Of a stretch of DNA of 58,872 nucleotides, positions 7,313-15,927 are shown in pieces (the first letter of the stretch is position 1; each line of letters begins with the position of its first letter). The notes beneath the pieces are model-generated. The model worked only from the letters and a program-made list of their open reading frames with translations. It did not search any database and was not told where the DNA came from. The stretch lies in the NCBI GenBank assembly GCA_036278935.1, contig DASUKA010000144.1:1-58872 (forward strand). Reading direction: 5' to 3'. Made by a program: the position numbers and the translations under genes. This DNA is from DASSNR01 sp036278935 (GTDB lineage: Bacteria; Gemmatimonadota; Gemmatimonadetes; Gemmatimonadales; Gemmatimonadaceae).

Positions 7313-8944
7313 CTATTCTGCGTCGTTCAGAAACGACAGCCTGTCGCGGTTCCAGGCGCGCTCGCGGTCGATCTCCTCCAGAATGGCGGGCGCCGGAGCG
7401 GGGAGGGGCGGAAGGTCGGGGTCGTACTTGATGCGCGGAGCACTCACCTGTCCGGGCAGCGGAATCTTCACCCCCGGATTCAGAATGCCAGCAGGGTCGA
7501 AGCACTCCTTCACGAGCCGGAAGAGTGCGAGCGCGGTGGGATCCCAGGCTCGATCCAGCAGCGGTGTGCGCAGTCGGCCGTCCCCATGCTCGCCCGTGAG
7601 CGTGCCGCCAAGCCGCACGACGAGCGCGGTCACCTCATCGAGCAGCGAGCGGATCTGCTCCCGCCACCCGGCGCGGCGCACATCGATGAGCGGGTTCACG
7701 TGGACGTGTGCGTCGCCGGCATGGCCGAAGATCACGCCGCGGATGCCGCGCGTGGCGAGTGCGGTGCGCACGCCGCGGACGTAATCGGGAAGCCGGTCGG
7801 GCGGAACGGCGGCGTCCTCGATGAACTGCATCGACTTGAGCGCGGGATCGAGATGCGAGAGGATGGGACTCGCCGCATGGCGGAGCGCCCAGAGCGCCTG
7901 CTCGGTGACCGGGTCGAGGGCAAGGCGCACGTCGGTCGCGCCGGCCTTCCGCAGCGCGTGCGCCAGCATCGTTGCCGCCGAGCTGGCGCGCTCGGCACTC
8001 TCGCCCTCCACTTCCATCAGCAACACCGCATCGGTGCCGGCAGCCACCGTGGTCGTGCCATCTCCGCCTGCGGCCACATCGAGGAAGGTGCGGTCGAGCA
8101 ACTCACACATGCTCGCACCCGCCTCGCGCGCCGTGGCGGCGCCGGCCGCGGCGGCCTCGAGCGACGGAAACTCCGCGAGTATGCCGCTCGTGGCGCCAGG
8201 GGCAGCGAGGAGTGCGACCTCCACGGCCACGAAGAGGGCGAGCGTCCCTTCGCTCCCCACGAGCAGGTCCACCAGCTCGCCGCTCTCCGCATAGGCGCCC
8301 AGGGCATAGCCGGAGGAGTCCTTGCGCACGAGCGGGTGCGAGAGCGCGGCGCGTGGCGCGGCGAGAATGGCCGGACGCGCACGCTCGAGCATGCGCGCGA
8401 CGGCGCTCACCTCGCGCGGCGGCGGATCGCCGCGGCGCACCGTGGCGCGCGCGCCGTCCGCGAACACGCAGTCGAGCGCCATCACCCAGTGCCGCATTGA
8501 GCCGAAGCGCAGCGTGTGAGGGCCGGCCGCGTTCGTCGATGCCATGCCGCCTACCGTACAGAAGGCGCCGCTGGATGGATCCACGGGGAAGCGCAGCCCG
8601 GCCGCCCGAGCGGCCGCCTCCACGGTGCCGCGCACGACCCCGGCGCCCGCGCGTGCGCGTCGCCGCGACCCATCCACCGGCGCCATCTGGTCGAACCGGC
8701 TGAGGTCCACGATCACCGCGCGTCCGTCCGCCACGGCACCCCCCGCCATTCCGCTCCCCGAGCCGCGCGGCACGAGCGGCACCCGCTCCTCTTGCGCCCA
8801 CGCCACGAGCGTGCTCAGGTCCGCGGCATCCTTGGGCACCGCCACCGCCGCGGGCACGGCGCGTGCAATCCCTGCCCCCTCGGCGTAGACCGCCCGTGCG
8901 GGGAGATCCTCACGATAGATGCCGCGAAATCCGGCAACTTTCAT
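7313..8944 (-). CDS. FAD-binding oxidoreductase, GlcD/D-lactate dehydrogenase type
   Basis: The 543-residue flavoprotein starts at ATG 8944 with GGGAGG 8 bases upstream. The N-terminal FAD-binding-4 (VAO/PCMH) domain shows VPRGSGSGMAGGAV and the pyrophosphate-loop region GAFCTVGGMASTNAAGP. The C-terminal FAD-oxidase domain shows GHAGDAHVHVNPLID and TGEHGDGRLR, typical of GlcD and bacterial D-lactate dehydrogenases. It should oxidise a 2-hydroxyacid and pass electrons to a quinone or cytochrome. No GlcE or GlcF partner is adjacent and there is no fused iron-sulfur domain, so the acceptor is open. It is divergent from the DUF116 gene across an 80-base promoter region with overlapping TTGTCA and TTGACA hexamers. 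Confidence 0.88.
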   Translation of the reverse strand: MKVAGFRGIYREDLPARAVYAEGAGIARAVPAAVAVPKDAADLSTLVAWAQEERVPLVPRGSGSGMAGGAVADGRAVIVDLSRFDQMAPVDGSRRRARAGAGVVRGTVEAAARAAGLRFPVDPSSGAFCTVGGMASTNAAGPHTLRFGSMRHWVMALDCVFADGARATVRRGDPPPREVSAVARMLERARPAILAAPRAALSHPLVRKDSSGYALGAYAESGELVDLLVGSEGTLALFVAVEVALLAAPGATSGILAEFPSLEAAAAGAATAREAGASMCELLDRTFLDVAAGGDGTTTVAAGTDAVLLMEVEGESAERASSAATMLAHALRKAGATDVRLALDPVTEQALWALRHAASPILSHLDPALKSMQFIEDAAVPPDRLPDYVRGVRTALATRGIRGVIFGHAGDAHVHVNPLIDVRRAGWREQIRSLLDEVTALVVRLGGTLTGEHGDGRLRTPLLDRAWDPTALALFRLVKECFDPAGILNPGVKIPLPGQVSAPRIKYDPDLPPLPAPAPAILEEIDRERAWNRDRLSFLNDAE

Positions 8945-8998
8945 CTTCAACAACCTCCCACCGTCGGTAGACCAGGACATTGTCCCGCGCGCAAGCCG

Positions 8999-9028
8999 TT
9001 GACAAGCGTCCCCCTGTACCGGCATCAT
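8999..9028 (+). promoter_or_regulatory. Promoter of the DUF116 gene, probably leaderless
   Basis: A perfect -35 TTGACA (8999-9004) is followed by 18 bp and CATCAT (9023-9028). The expected start point falls at or next to the ATG at 9036, so the mRNA may lack a leader. This argues against the ATG at 9027, which lies in the -10 itself. Confidence 0.5.
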
Positions 9029-9035
9029 GCGGCGC

Positions 9036-9857
9036 ATGACGACGAACGCTCCCATCAGACAGTCTGGCCAGCTCATCAAGATCGAGACCGATCGGAGGCT
9101 CGGCCACGAATGGGACGAGTGGGATGGCGCCCCGCTTCCCAATGGCGGGAACTTCGCCGCATCGGCACGACTCTACTTCGGCTTCACCGCCGCCGGCATC
9201 GTGCTGGGTGCCCTCGTCCTGGCCGCCGGTATCTACCTGCTCGGTCCGCGGCTCGGGATGCTCGCGCCGTGGCTGCCCGTCGCGCTCTACGCCGCGGTGG
9301 TGGTGCTGACCGTGCTCGCCGCGCTCTGGCTCGGCATGATCGCGCTTTCGTTTTACTCGCGTCGTGTGCTGCTGCCGGAGCGTCTCGCCGAGCGCGGTCT
9401 GCTGCTCCGCACCATGCAGCTCGCCTGGCGCACGGGAGAGCTCTTTGGCGTACAACGCGACTGGACCGGGCACGCCGCCGTTGCCGTCTACGATCGTCTT
9501 GCGCTCGCCCGCACGCGGAAGGTGGGCGCGGACGAGCTGCTCATCCTCATTCCCCGCTGCCTCTCACGCGAGTCGCTCGACGGTGTTCTGGACATCGCCC
9601 GGCGCTACGGGGTGTCCGCGTTCGTCGCCACACGCGGCCAGCTTGCTCGCCGCGTGATCAAGGAGCGGCGTCCGAAGGCGGTGGTCGCCGTCGCCTGCGA
9701 GCGCGACATGGTGAGCGGCCTGCATGACGTCGCCGGCCACGTCCCCGTCCTCGGCCTCACCATGACCCTGCCCAACGGCCCCTGCCGCGACGCCGCGCTC
9801 GACCTCCCGAAGATGGAGGAGTTTGTGAAGAGGTATCTGGTGGGCGGAAAGGAATGA
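9036..9857 (+). CDS. DUF116-domain membrane protein
   Basis: The protein has about 273 residues. Two hydrophobic segments (around residues 45-70, FTAAGIVLGALVLAAGIYLL, and 80-105) are followed by a soluble part with LILIPRCLSRESL, a Rossmann-like VVAVACERDMVSGL and the closing LPNGPCRD. That cysteine pattern (PRC...CERD...NGPC) is typical of DUF116, whose biochemical role is unknown; some family members lie near lipoate or formyltransferase genes. I prefer the ATG at 9036 to the one at 9027 because the latter overlaps the predicted -10. It is monocistronic and followed by a long hairpin. Confidence 0.8.
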   Translation: MTTNAPIRQSGQLIKIETDRRLGHEWDEWDGAPLPNGGNFAASARLYFGFTAAGIVLGALVLAAGIYLLGPRLGMLAPWLPVALYAAVVVLTVLAALWLGMIALSFYSRRVLLPERLAERGLLLRTMQLAWRTGELFGVQRDWTGHAAVAVYDRLALARTRKVGADELLILIPRCLSRESLDGVLDIARRYGVSAFVATRGQLARRVIKERRPKAVVAVACERDMVSGLHDVAGHVPVLGLTMTLPNGPCRDAALDLPKMEEFVKRYLVGGKE

Positions 9858-9862
9858 GTTGT

Positions 9863-9999
9863 AGTGAGTCAGTAGGTCAGACGTCAGTGGGTCAGGAACA
9901 GCATGTAAGGCAAGTGAAGCCCGCCCACATCGCGCTCCGACCGACTGAGTCGCGGCCGTTCCTGACCCACTGACGTCTGATTCACTGACTCACTGTTTT
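9863..9999. terminator. 37-bp near-perfect inverted repeat between convergent genes
   Basis: Arms 9863-9899 and 9958-9994 match at 34 of 37 positions and are built from the GTGAGTCAGTAGGTCAG ladder of the composite repeat family. On the plus strand TTTTT follows (9996-10000). Its position between two convergent genes suggests a two-way terminator made from a repeat copy. Confidence 0.7.
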
Positions 10000-10001
10000 T
10001 C

Positions 10002-10889
10002 TCACAGCCCCAACTCACTCGGCCGCGGCGGATCGCTGGTGTAGTCGTAAAACCCCTTCCCCGATTTCCGCCCGTACATCCCCGCCAGCACCATGCGCTT
10101 GAGCAGCGGCGGCGGCGCATAGCGCTTTTCGCGGTACTCGTCGAACATGATCTCGGCGATCTTGTACGTCGTGTCGAGCCCCACGAAATCCAGCAGGGTG
10201 AAGGGACCCATCGGGTAGCCGGTGCCGAGCATCATTCCCTTGTCGATGTCCTGCACACTCGCCACGCCGTGCTCCAGCGCGTTGATCGCATCGATGAGAT
10301 AGGGGACGAGCAGCAGATTCACGACGAACCCCGAGTTGTCCTTGGCGGCGATCGGCTCCTTGCCCAGCTGTTTGGCAAAGGCGAATGCCCGCGCGAAGGT
10401 CTCGTCGCTCGTGGTGACGGTCCGCACGACCTCCACGAGCTTCATCACGGGCACGGGGTTGAAGAAGTGCAGCCCCACCATCCGATCCGGCCGCGTGGTG
10501 GCGGCGGCCATGGCCGCGATGGTGAGACTCGACGTATTCGAAGCGAAGATCGTCTGCGCCGGACAGAGCCCGTCCAGCTCCTTCCACATGGCGTTCTTCA
10601 CCTCGAGGTCCTCCACGACGGCCTCGATGACAATGTCCGAGGCCTTCAGGTCGCTCACTTTGGTGGTGAAGGTGAGCTGCCCGAGCGCCGCGTCGCGCTG
10701 CTCGGTGGTGAGCTTCCCCTTCTCGATGGCCCGGTTGAGCTGCTTCTCGATTCCCGCGCGGGCGCGCTGGCAGACGGCATCGGATACCTCGCGCACCATG
10801 GTGGCGCATCCCGCCTGCGCGGCCACCTGCGCGATGCCGCTGCCCATGAGCCCGGCGCCGAGCACACCTACCGTCTTGATGTCGGCCAT
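10002..10889 (-). CDS. 3-hydroxyacyl-CoA (3-hydroxybutyryl-CoA) dehydrogenase
   Basis: The 295-residue enzyme starts at ATG 10889 after a GAGGA ribosome site. The N-terminal Rossmann fold opens with VGVLGAGLMGSGIAQVAAQAG; the catalytic His lies in GLHFFNPVPVMKLVEV with the conserved Ser/Asn in ASNTSSL; the C-terminal dimer domain has GYPMGPFTLLDFVGLD. This matches Hbd/PaaH-type single-domain enzymes, which interconvert 3-hydroxybutyryl-CoA and acetoacetyl-CoA. A thiolase lies three genes upstream on the same strand, so the pair probably works in short-chain acyl-CoA turnover or polyhydroxybutyrate metabolism. The stop codon adjoins the repeat-derived terminator. Confidence 0.92.
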   Translation of the reverse strand: MADIKTVGVLGAGLMGSGIAQVAAQAGCATMVREVSDAVCQRARAGIEKQLNRAIEKGKLTTEQRDAALGQLTFTTKVSDLKASDIVIEAVVEDLEVKNAMWKELDGLCPAQTIFASNTSSLTIAAMAAATTRPDRMVGLHFFNPVPVMKLVEVVRTVTTSDETFARAFAFAKQLGKEPIAAKDNSGFVVNLLLVPYLIDAINALEHGVASVQDIDKGMMLGTGYPMGPFTLLDFVGLDTTYKIAEIMFDEYREKRYAPPPLLKRMVLAGMYGRKSGKGFYDYTSDPPRPSELGL

Positions 10890-10908
10890 GTTCCTCACGA
10901 TGTAAGAG

Positions 10909-11724
10909 TCACCTGATGCGCGGCGGCGTGCCGATCGCATCGAATAACGATGGGCGCGGCATCTCGCCGCGTTCCAACCGGTCCAGCACCTGCTCCAGCG
11001 CTATCTGGGCGCGCGCGACCACCGGCGTGTGGCTCCGGGCCGTGACGTACCCGCCCACGAGCCCCACCGCGGTCGGGATGGCAGCCACCGGCGCAAAGAA
11101 ACCGAGCGTCAACAGAATGGTCGTGGCCACGATCCCGCTTCCCGTCGTCAGGCTTCCTGTCGCCAGCCGCTGCGCCCGGACATTCGCCAGATTCGCTTCC
11201 AGCCGCACGAGCACGCGCTCGGCGTCCACCGCAAAGGCCGTCGCGGCCACTTCGTACGCGCGCGACAGGTGGTAGCCACGCCCGCCGATGTTGAAGGCGC
11301 GCCGGATATCGGTCACGAAGCCGGCGCGCGGCTCCCACACCATGCGGTCCGGAAAGCGCCGCTTCACCTGCAGGCTCTCCTCACGCTGCATCCACGCGTC
11401 CAGCGACTCGAACACCGCCGCGGGCGTGCCCCGCAACGTCCGGCTGGCGTGCACGATGGCCGGCCCGAAGAGGCGCGCAACGCGTCCGTGCTCCTCCGGT
11501 ACCACCGCGCGCGACCGCTCCTCCGCCAGCGCCTGGCGCAGGTGCTGCGGAGAGAGCCCCACCTCCTGTCCTACCTCGAGCAGCTGCTCATCGGTGAGCA
11601 TGGCGTCGCTGGGATCCGCTTCCGATGCCTGGAGCTGGGCTGCGCGCGCCAGCACGCGCTCCAGCGCCGCGCGGCTGATCGGCGGCCTGGGCACTGGCGG
11701 AGTAGGGGAGTTCTCCTGCGCCAC
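10909..11724 (-). CDS. Conserved-looking membrane protein of unknown function
   Basis: The protein has 271 residues and a GTG start at 11724, 3 bases after the preceding stop. An N-terminal helical region (residues ~18-75, with LTDEQLLEVGQEVGLSPQHL) resembles a small helical recognition or SHOCT-like segment. Then comes a soluble domain with YHLSRAYEVAATAF and a hydrophobic hairpin (~195-235, GIVATTILLTLGFFAPVAAIPTAVGLVGG). I do not recognise a named family. Tight spacing to the lipoprotein gene upstream and to hbd downstream (19 bases) indicates cotranscription. Confidence 0.75.
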   Translation of the reverse strand: MAQENSPTPPVPRPPISRAALERVLARAAQLQASEADPSDAMLTDEQLLEVGQEVGLSPQHLRQALAEERSRAVVPEEHGRVARLFGPAIVHASRTLRGTPAAVFESLDAWMQREESLQVKRRFPDRMVWEPRAGFVTDIRRAFNIGGRGYHLSRAYEVAATAFAVDAERVLVRLEANLANVRAQRLATGSLTTGSGIVATTILLTLGFFAPVAAIPTAVGLVGGYVTARSHTPVVARAQIALEQVLDRLERGEMPRPSLFDAIGTPPRIR

Positions 11725-11727
11725 GGC

Positions 11728-12849
11728 TCAGATGCCGCCGAGCACCAGAGCGATCTGGTGGTCGAGCCCCGTGAGTATCGGCTGTGGAAGGGGGAACGCC
11801 TGCGCCAGCGCGCCCTCGGGGTCATTCCCCGTGAAGGCGGCGTTCGCCGAGCTCAGATAGTAGCGCGCATAGCCCGCCACCAGTTCCGGAGCGACGTGCT
11901 TGAGCAGCAGCGCGCCACCGCGCACCGCCGCCGCGCTCGTGTAATGGTTCGTCGCACCCGAGCGCTGCTCGGCCGGCGTGGTGTTGTCCTGCACGGCGGA
12001 GTTGGCCACCCTGCCGATTGCCTCGTGCGCCACGACGTAGATCGCATCGAGCGCGGCGTCAGGCGTCTGGGGGAAGGTCACCGTGATGCGGCTGTTCCCC
12101 TGCTCCGTGGTCGCGCGCCCCGTGATGGTCCGTCCCTCGCCGTCCAGCGGGAGCGAGAGGTAGAGGATGCCGCGGTCGAGCTGTTCGTTATTCAGATACG
12201 GCGCGAGCTTCGCCAGGTAGACGTTCTGCCAGAGCGAGTCTACGCGAGCGCGCACCGGCGCCAGATCGCGCTGCCGTGCAGTCCAGTAGTCGTGGTAGTA
12301 CTGCGCATCCTCGTCTTCCACGGAGGCCGTGAAGGTTTGCAGCCACGCGCGGTCGGCGGCTGTCGGAAAGACGGACGCGAAGGTCGCGATGATCGCCTGT
12401 GTCTGCTGATCGGTAGCGCGTTGCGGATTCCCGTCGGCCTCGAGGAAGAGTGAGATGGCGCGCTGCATGTCCTGCCAGGAGCCGAAATAGAGCGGCAGGA
12501 ACTGTCCGCTCACGTAGCCCGGATGCTGCGCCAGCCCGTCGTGCAGACGGTCGTAGTTGTCATCCAGCTTGGTTCGCACGTTTGCCCGGCGCTTGAACGC
12601 CAGCATCTGCTCGCGATATCCGCGCTTGAAGAACGGGACCTGCGTCGTGTCATCGGAGATCATGGCGTAGGAGTGCAACCAGAGGTCGACGTCTTCGCGC
12701 GTCTCGATCGGCCAGGCGGAACTCGCGGCCCCGGGCTGGCCCGTCGCCGGTGCCGGAGTCGTGATCGGGCTCCCGGGGCCCACCGTGGTGCACGCGGCCA
12801 GCAGAACCGCCGCGCATCCGGTGGCGAGCGTGCGCATGGCGGGCGTCAT
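11728..12849 (-). CDS. Exported lipoprotein of unknown function
   Basis: The 373-residue protein starts at ATG 12849; a second in-frame ATG four codons later is also possible. The signal MRTLATGCAAVLLAACTT has lipobox L-A-A-C. The mature protein is a soluble, mostly helical domain with an Ala/Ser/Thr/Pro linker at its start. VVAHEAIGRVAN near residue 285 resembles a degenerate HExxH helix (HEAIG, second His absent), so a zinc peptidase assignment is not supported. It lies between the thiolase gene and the membrane protein gene with gaps of 23 and 3 bases. Confidence 0.75.
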   Translation of the reverse strand: MTPAMRTLATGCAAVLLAACTTVGPGSPITTPAPATGQPGAASSAWPIETREDVDLWLHSYAMISDDTTQVPFFKRGYREQMLAFKRRANVRTKLDDNYDRLHDGLAQHPGYVSGQFLPLYFGSWQDMQRAISLFLEADGNPQRATDQQTQAIIATFASVFPTAADRAWLQTFTASVEDEDAQYYHDYWTARQRDLAPVRARVDSLWQNVYLAKLAPYLNNEQLDRGILYLSLPLDGEGRTITGRATTEQGNSRITVTFPQTPDAALDAIYVVAHEAIGRVANSAVQDNTTPAEQRSGATNHYTSAAAVRGGALLLKHVAPELVAGYARYYLSSANAAFTGNDPEGALAQAFPLPQPILTGLDHQIALVLGGI

Positions 12850-12872
12850 CCTGATCGCGTGCAGGCGGCGCG

Positions 12873-14081
12873 CTAGTGGTACGCTTCGACGACCACGGCA
12901 ATCCCCTGGCCACCGCCGATGCACGCCGTCCCGAGTCCGTAGCGCTTGCCCTGCGCGCGAAGGGCGTGCAGCAGGTGCGCCGTGATGCGCGCTCCGGTAG
13001 CGGCCAGTGGGTGACTCAGCGCGATTGCGCCGCCGTGGACGTTGAGCTTCTCGCGCGGGATGCCCATCTCCCGCTCGACGGCCACGCACTGCGGGGCAAA
13101 GGCCTCGTTCACTTCGATCAGGTCCATGTCGTCCAGCGACAGCCCCGCGCGCTCGAGTGCCTTTGCCGACGACGGCACCGGGCCGATGCCCATGTATTTG
13201 GGCTCGACGCCGGCGATCCCCCAGCTCACGAGGCGGCCGAGCGGCGCGATGCCCTTCCGCTTGGCGAACTCCGCGCTCGAGATCACGAGGGCTGCCGCGC
13301 CATCCCCGATACCCGAGGCGTTGCCCGCCGTCACCACGCCATCCGCCTTGAAGTACGGCTTGAGCTTGGTGAGCGCCTCCATGGTGGTGTTTGGCCGCAT
13401 GTGCTCGTCGCGCTTGAACTCTTCCATCTGCCGCGTCTTCGGATTCTTGACCGGCACGCCGATCACTTCCTCCTCGAAGACGCCGTTCGCCCACGCATCA
13501 CGCGCGGTTTCCTGCGAGCGGAGCGCCAGCTCGTCCACCGCCGCGCGGTCGAGGTGGTACTTGTCGGCCAGGTTCTCGGCGGTTTCGGCCATCGTGAAGC
13601 CGCACATCGGGTCCTTCAGCGCCTCCCAGAGGAGGTCCTCCAGCACCGGTGCCTTGCCCAGCTGCACGCCCCAGCGCAATCCGCGTGCGACGTGCGGCGC
13701 CTGCGACATCGACTCGCCACCACCCACGAGCGCCGTCTCCGTCTCACCCATGATGATGTCCTGCGCACCGCTCACGATGGCCTGAAAGCCGGAGCCGCAT
13801 AGCCGGTTCACTGTGAGCGCCGGTGTCTCGATGGGGCAGCCGGCCTTGAGCGCGACGTGGCGCGCGAAGTAGATCGCGTCCGCTGATGTCTGCAGTGCGT
13901 TCCCGAAAATGGCGTGTCCGATGTCGCCTGGCTCCACGTGCGCGCGGGCCAGCGCGCATGTGGCAGCCTGCGCGGCGAGCTCGATGGCGGACAGATCCTT
14001 GAACGCACCCCCGAAGGTGCCGAACGGCGTGCGGACGCCCGAGAGAAAGACGATATCGCGAGCGGAGCCTTGGGTTTTCAC
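12873..14081 (-). CDS. Acetyl-CoA C-acetyltransferase (thiolase)
   Basis: The 402-residue enzyme matches the ~390-residue biosynthetic/degradative thiolase length when started at GTG 14081 (VKTQGSARDIVFLSG). Visible catalytic elements are the nucleophile Cys in VNRLCGSGFQA, VNEAFAPQ, the His in GGAIALSHPLAATGAR, and the second Cys in LGTACIGGGQG. It condenses or cleaves acetoacetyl-CoA, and it fits with the 3-hydroxyacyl-CoA dehydrogenase downstream and the phasin-like gene at 24028. No phaC or phaB is in the window, so storage-polymer synthesis is only a suggestion. Confidence 0.93.
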   Translation of the reverse strand: MKTQGSARDIVFLSGVRTPFGTFGGAFKDLSAIELAAQAATCALARAHVEPGDIGHAIFGNALQTSADAIYFARHVALKAGCPIETPALTVNRLCGSGFQAIVSGAQDIIMGETETALVGGGESMSQAPHVARGLRWGVQLGKAPVLEDLLWEALKDPMCGFTMAETAENLADKYHLDRAAVDELALRSQETARDAWANGVFEEEVIGVPVKNPKTRQMEEFKRDEHMRPNTTMEALTKLKPYFKADGVVTAGNASGIGDGAAALVISSAEFAKRKGIAPLGRLVSWGIAGVEPKYMGIGPVPSSAKALERAGLSLDDMDLIEVNEAFAPQCVAVEREMGIPREKLNVHGGAIALSHPLAATGARITAHLLHALRAQGKRYGLGTACIGGGQGIAVVVEAYH

Positions 14082-14213
14082 GTGACGAGGTCCCAGCGAA
14101 GGTTCGAACGGCGCTCGGTGTGCGTGCGCCGAGCAACTGTCCGTAAGATGCGTGGCGCCGAAGGGGGATTCAAGGAACGATGCCGGCGCGGCGCGCATCG
14201 AGATGAGCCTCCG

Positions 14214-15269
14214 TTATCTCCCGGTCCGCACTCGCTCCGCGACCCAGTCCCCCACCGCACGCGTGCCGTGCGTGCCGCCGAGGTCGGACGTCATCACGTC
14301 CGCCGCGATCGCACCGCGCACCGCACTCTCCACCGCGCTCGCCGCCTCGGTCGCCCCCAGCGTGTCGAGCATCATCCCGACGGCCAGGATGGATGCCATC
14401 GGATTCGCCACGTCCTTTCCCGCCAGCGGCGGCGCGCTCCCGTGCACCGGCTCGAACATCGCGATCGTTCCCGGATGTCGGTTGGCGCTGGGCGCAATCC
14501 CCAGCCCGCCCACCAGGATGGAGGCGAGGTCCGACAGGATGTCGCCGAACAGATTCCCCGTGACGATCACCTGGAACGACTCGGGGGTGCGCACCAGATC
14601 CATCGCCATCGCATCGATGTAGCGCGTATCACGTCGCACGGCCGGATACTCGCGCCCCACCTCCTCGAACACGCGCCGCCAGAGCTCATGTGCGGCAATG
14701 GCGTTGGCCTTGTCCGCCATGGTCACATGCGTCCGGCCGTGTGACGACGCCCACTCGAACGCGTACCGGATGATCCGTTCGACGCCGCGCCGCGTGTTGA
14801 GCTCTTCCGCGATCGCGATCTCCTCTGGCGTGCCGCGCTTGAAGGTGCCGCCCACCGAGACGTAGAGCCCTTCGGTGTTCTCGCGAAAGATCATGAGGTC
14901 CAGATCGTCCGCCGTCTTTCCCTTGAGCGGTGTGAGCCGCTCGTCGAACAGCCGCGCGGGCCGCTCGTTCACGTACAGATCGAGCTGGAAGCGCATCCCC
15001 AGCAGGATGTCGCGCGCGTGCTCGTTGCCCGGCACACGAGGATCCCCGAGCGCCCCCACCAGGATGGCGTCGAAGTCGGCGCCGAGCCGCTCCATCTCGC
15101 CCGGCGGGAGCGTGACGCCCGTATTCAGGTAGTGATCGGCGCCGTACGGCAGCATCTCGATCGCGATGCCCGGACGGAACACCGCTTCCACGGCATCCAG
15201 TACCTTGAGCGCCTCGTGCACCACTTCGGGGCCGATCCCGTCCCCGGCAATCACGGCAAGTCGTGGCAT
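14214..15269 (-). CDS. Isopropylmalate/isocitrate/tartrate dehydrogenase family enzyme
   Basis: The 351-residue protein starts at ATG 15269 (MPRLAVIAGDGIGPEVV). Beta-decarboxylating dehydrogenase landmarks are FRENTEGLYVSVGG, the active Tyr/Lys neighbourhood VTMADKANAI, and the metal/NAD region GNLFGDILSDLAS followed by FEPVHGSAPPLAGK. It is the right size for LeuB. However, leuA, leuC and leuD are absent, and the ending DLGGTHGTRAVGDWV is closer to tartrate/isocitrate-type members. I therefore keep the family name, not leuB. NAD is the likely cofactor. It ends 132 bases before the thiolase start. Confidence 0.85.
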   Translation of the reverse strand: MPRLAVIAGDGIGPEVVHEALKVLDAVEAVFRPGIAIEMLPYGADHYLNTGVTLPPGEMERLGADFDAILVGALGDPRVPGNEHARDILLGMRFQLDLYVNERPARLFDERLTPLKGKTADDLDLMIFRENTEGLYVSVGGTFKRGTPEEIAIAEELNTRRGVERIIRYAFEWASSHGRTHVTMADKANAIAAHELWRRVFEEVGREYPAVRRDTRYIDAMAMDLVRTPESFQVIVTGNLFGDILSDLASILVGGLGIAPSANRHPGTIAMFEPVHGSAPPLAGKDVANPMASILAVGMMLDTLGATEAASAVESAVRGAIAADVMTSDLGGTHGTRAVGDWVAERVRTGR

Positions 15270-15300
15270 GATGATCAGGGTGTGCAACCAGGGAAGGTGA

Positions 15301-15927
15301 TCAGGGAACGAGGGCGCCCGTATCCCGCTGGGGCGCGCCTGGCGTTGCCGTGCTGTCCGGTGACGTGCCGGGGACGCGCATGGTATCGCCGCGCACCGAG
15401 TCGCGCGGCATGGTATCGGCCACCGCCGCTCCAGGATGGGAGAGGGAATAGACGTACGATGCCACCCGATGGATATCCGTCGGCGCGAGCTGGCCCCCGA
15501 ACGCCGGCATGGTGATGGACGCCGCCACGGGCGAGGCGATCCCATCCGTAATCGCCTGCGTGATGGACGCGAGCGATCCATCACCGTGGAGCCAGGTGGA
15601 GTCCGAGAGGCTCGGACCGAGGCCCGCGATCCCCTCCGCGCGGCGGCCGTGGCAGGTGAAGCACCGCCCGGTGCGGTGAAAGATCGAATCCCCTATCGCG
15701 CTGTCGGCCAGCAGCACGACCGTCGGGCCCGCTGGAACAGGCGAGAGCGTAGCGGCCAGCGAATCGGTGCGCGGCAACCCCGTCGTGTCGACCGTGTCCG
15801 GCACCGCAGGGGCGAACGAGGTGTCGTACGGGAGGGCCGCCGCGGTATCCACGGTCGCCGTGCGATGCCGCTGCGCCTCGCCGCAGGCCGCGAGGAGAAC
15901 AACACAGAGCAGCGCCCAGCGCTTCAC
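15301..15927 (-). CDS. Mono-haem cytochrome c lipoprotein
   Basis: The 208-residue lipoprotein starts at GTG 15927, sharing GTGA with the zinc-ribbon gene stop, so translation is probably coupled. The signal KRWALLCVVLLAAC gives a clear lipobox. A Ser/Thr/Asp-rich stretch (~25-85) precedes the haem motif CFTCH, a GLGPSLSD loop and a candidate Met ligand in ITMPAFGG. The tail after ~170 is again low complexity. It is probably a membrane-anchored periplasmic electron carrier or sensor; its partner is unknown. Confidence 0.85.
   Translation of the reverse strand: MKRWALLCVVLLAACGEAQRHRTATVDTAAALPYDTSFAPAVPDTVDTTGLPRTDSLAATLSPVPAGPTVVLLADSAIGDSIFHRTGRCFTCHGRRAEGIAGLGPSLSDSTWLHGDGSLASITQAITDGIASPVAASITMPAFGGQLAPTDIHRVASYVYSLSHPGAAVADTMPRDSVRGDTMRVPGTSPDSTATPGAPQRDTGALVP

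Noticed and set aside
11029..12453. 474-codon plus-strand frame opposite the membrane protein and lipoprotein genes
   Set aside because: No domain, His/Arg-rich composition, and no start region free of the opposite genes.
11728..12849. Zinc protease call for the lipoprotein because of VVAHEAIGRV
   Set aside because: The second His of HExxH is missing and no downstream Glu pattern fits.
14214..15269. Firm annotation as leuB
   Set aside because: No other leucine gene is present and the C-terminal signature also fits tartrate or isocitrate dehydrogenases.
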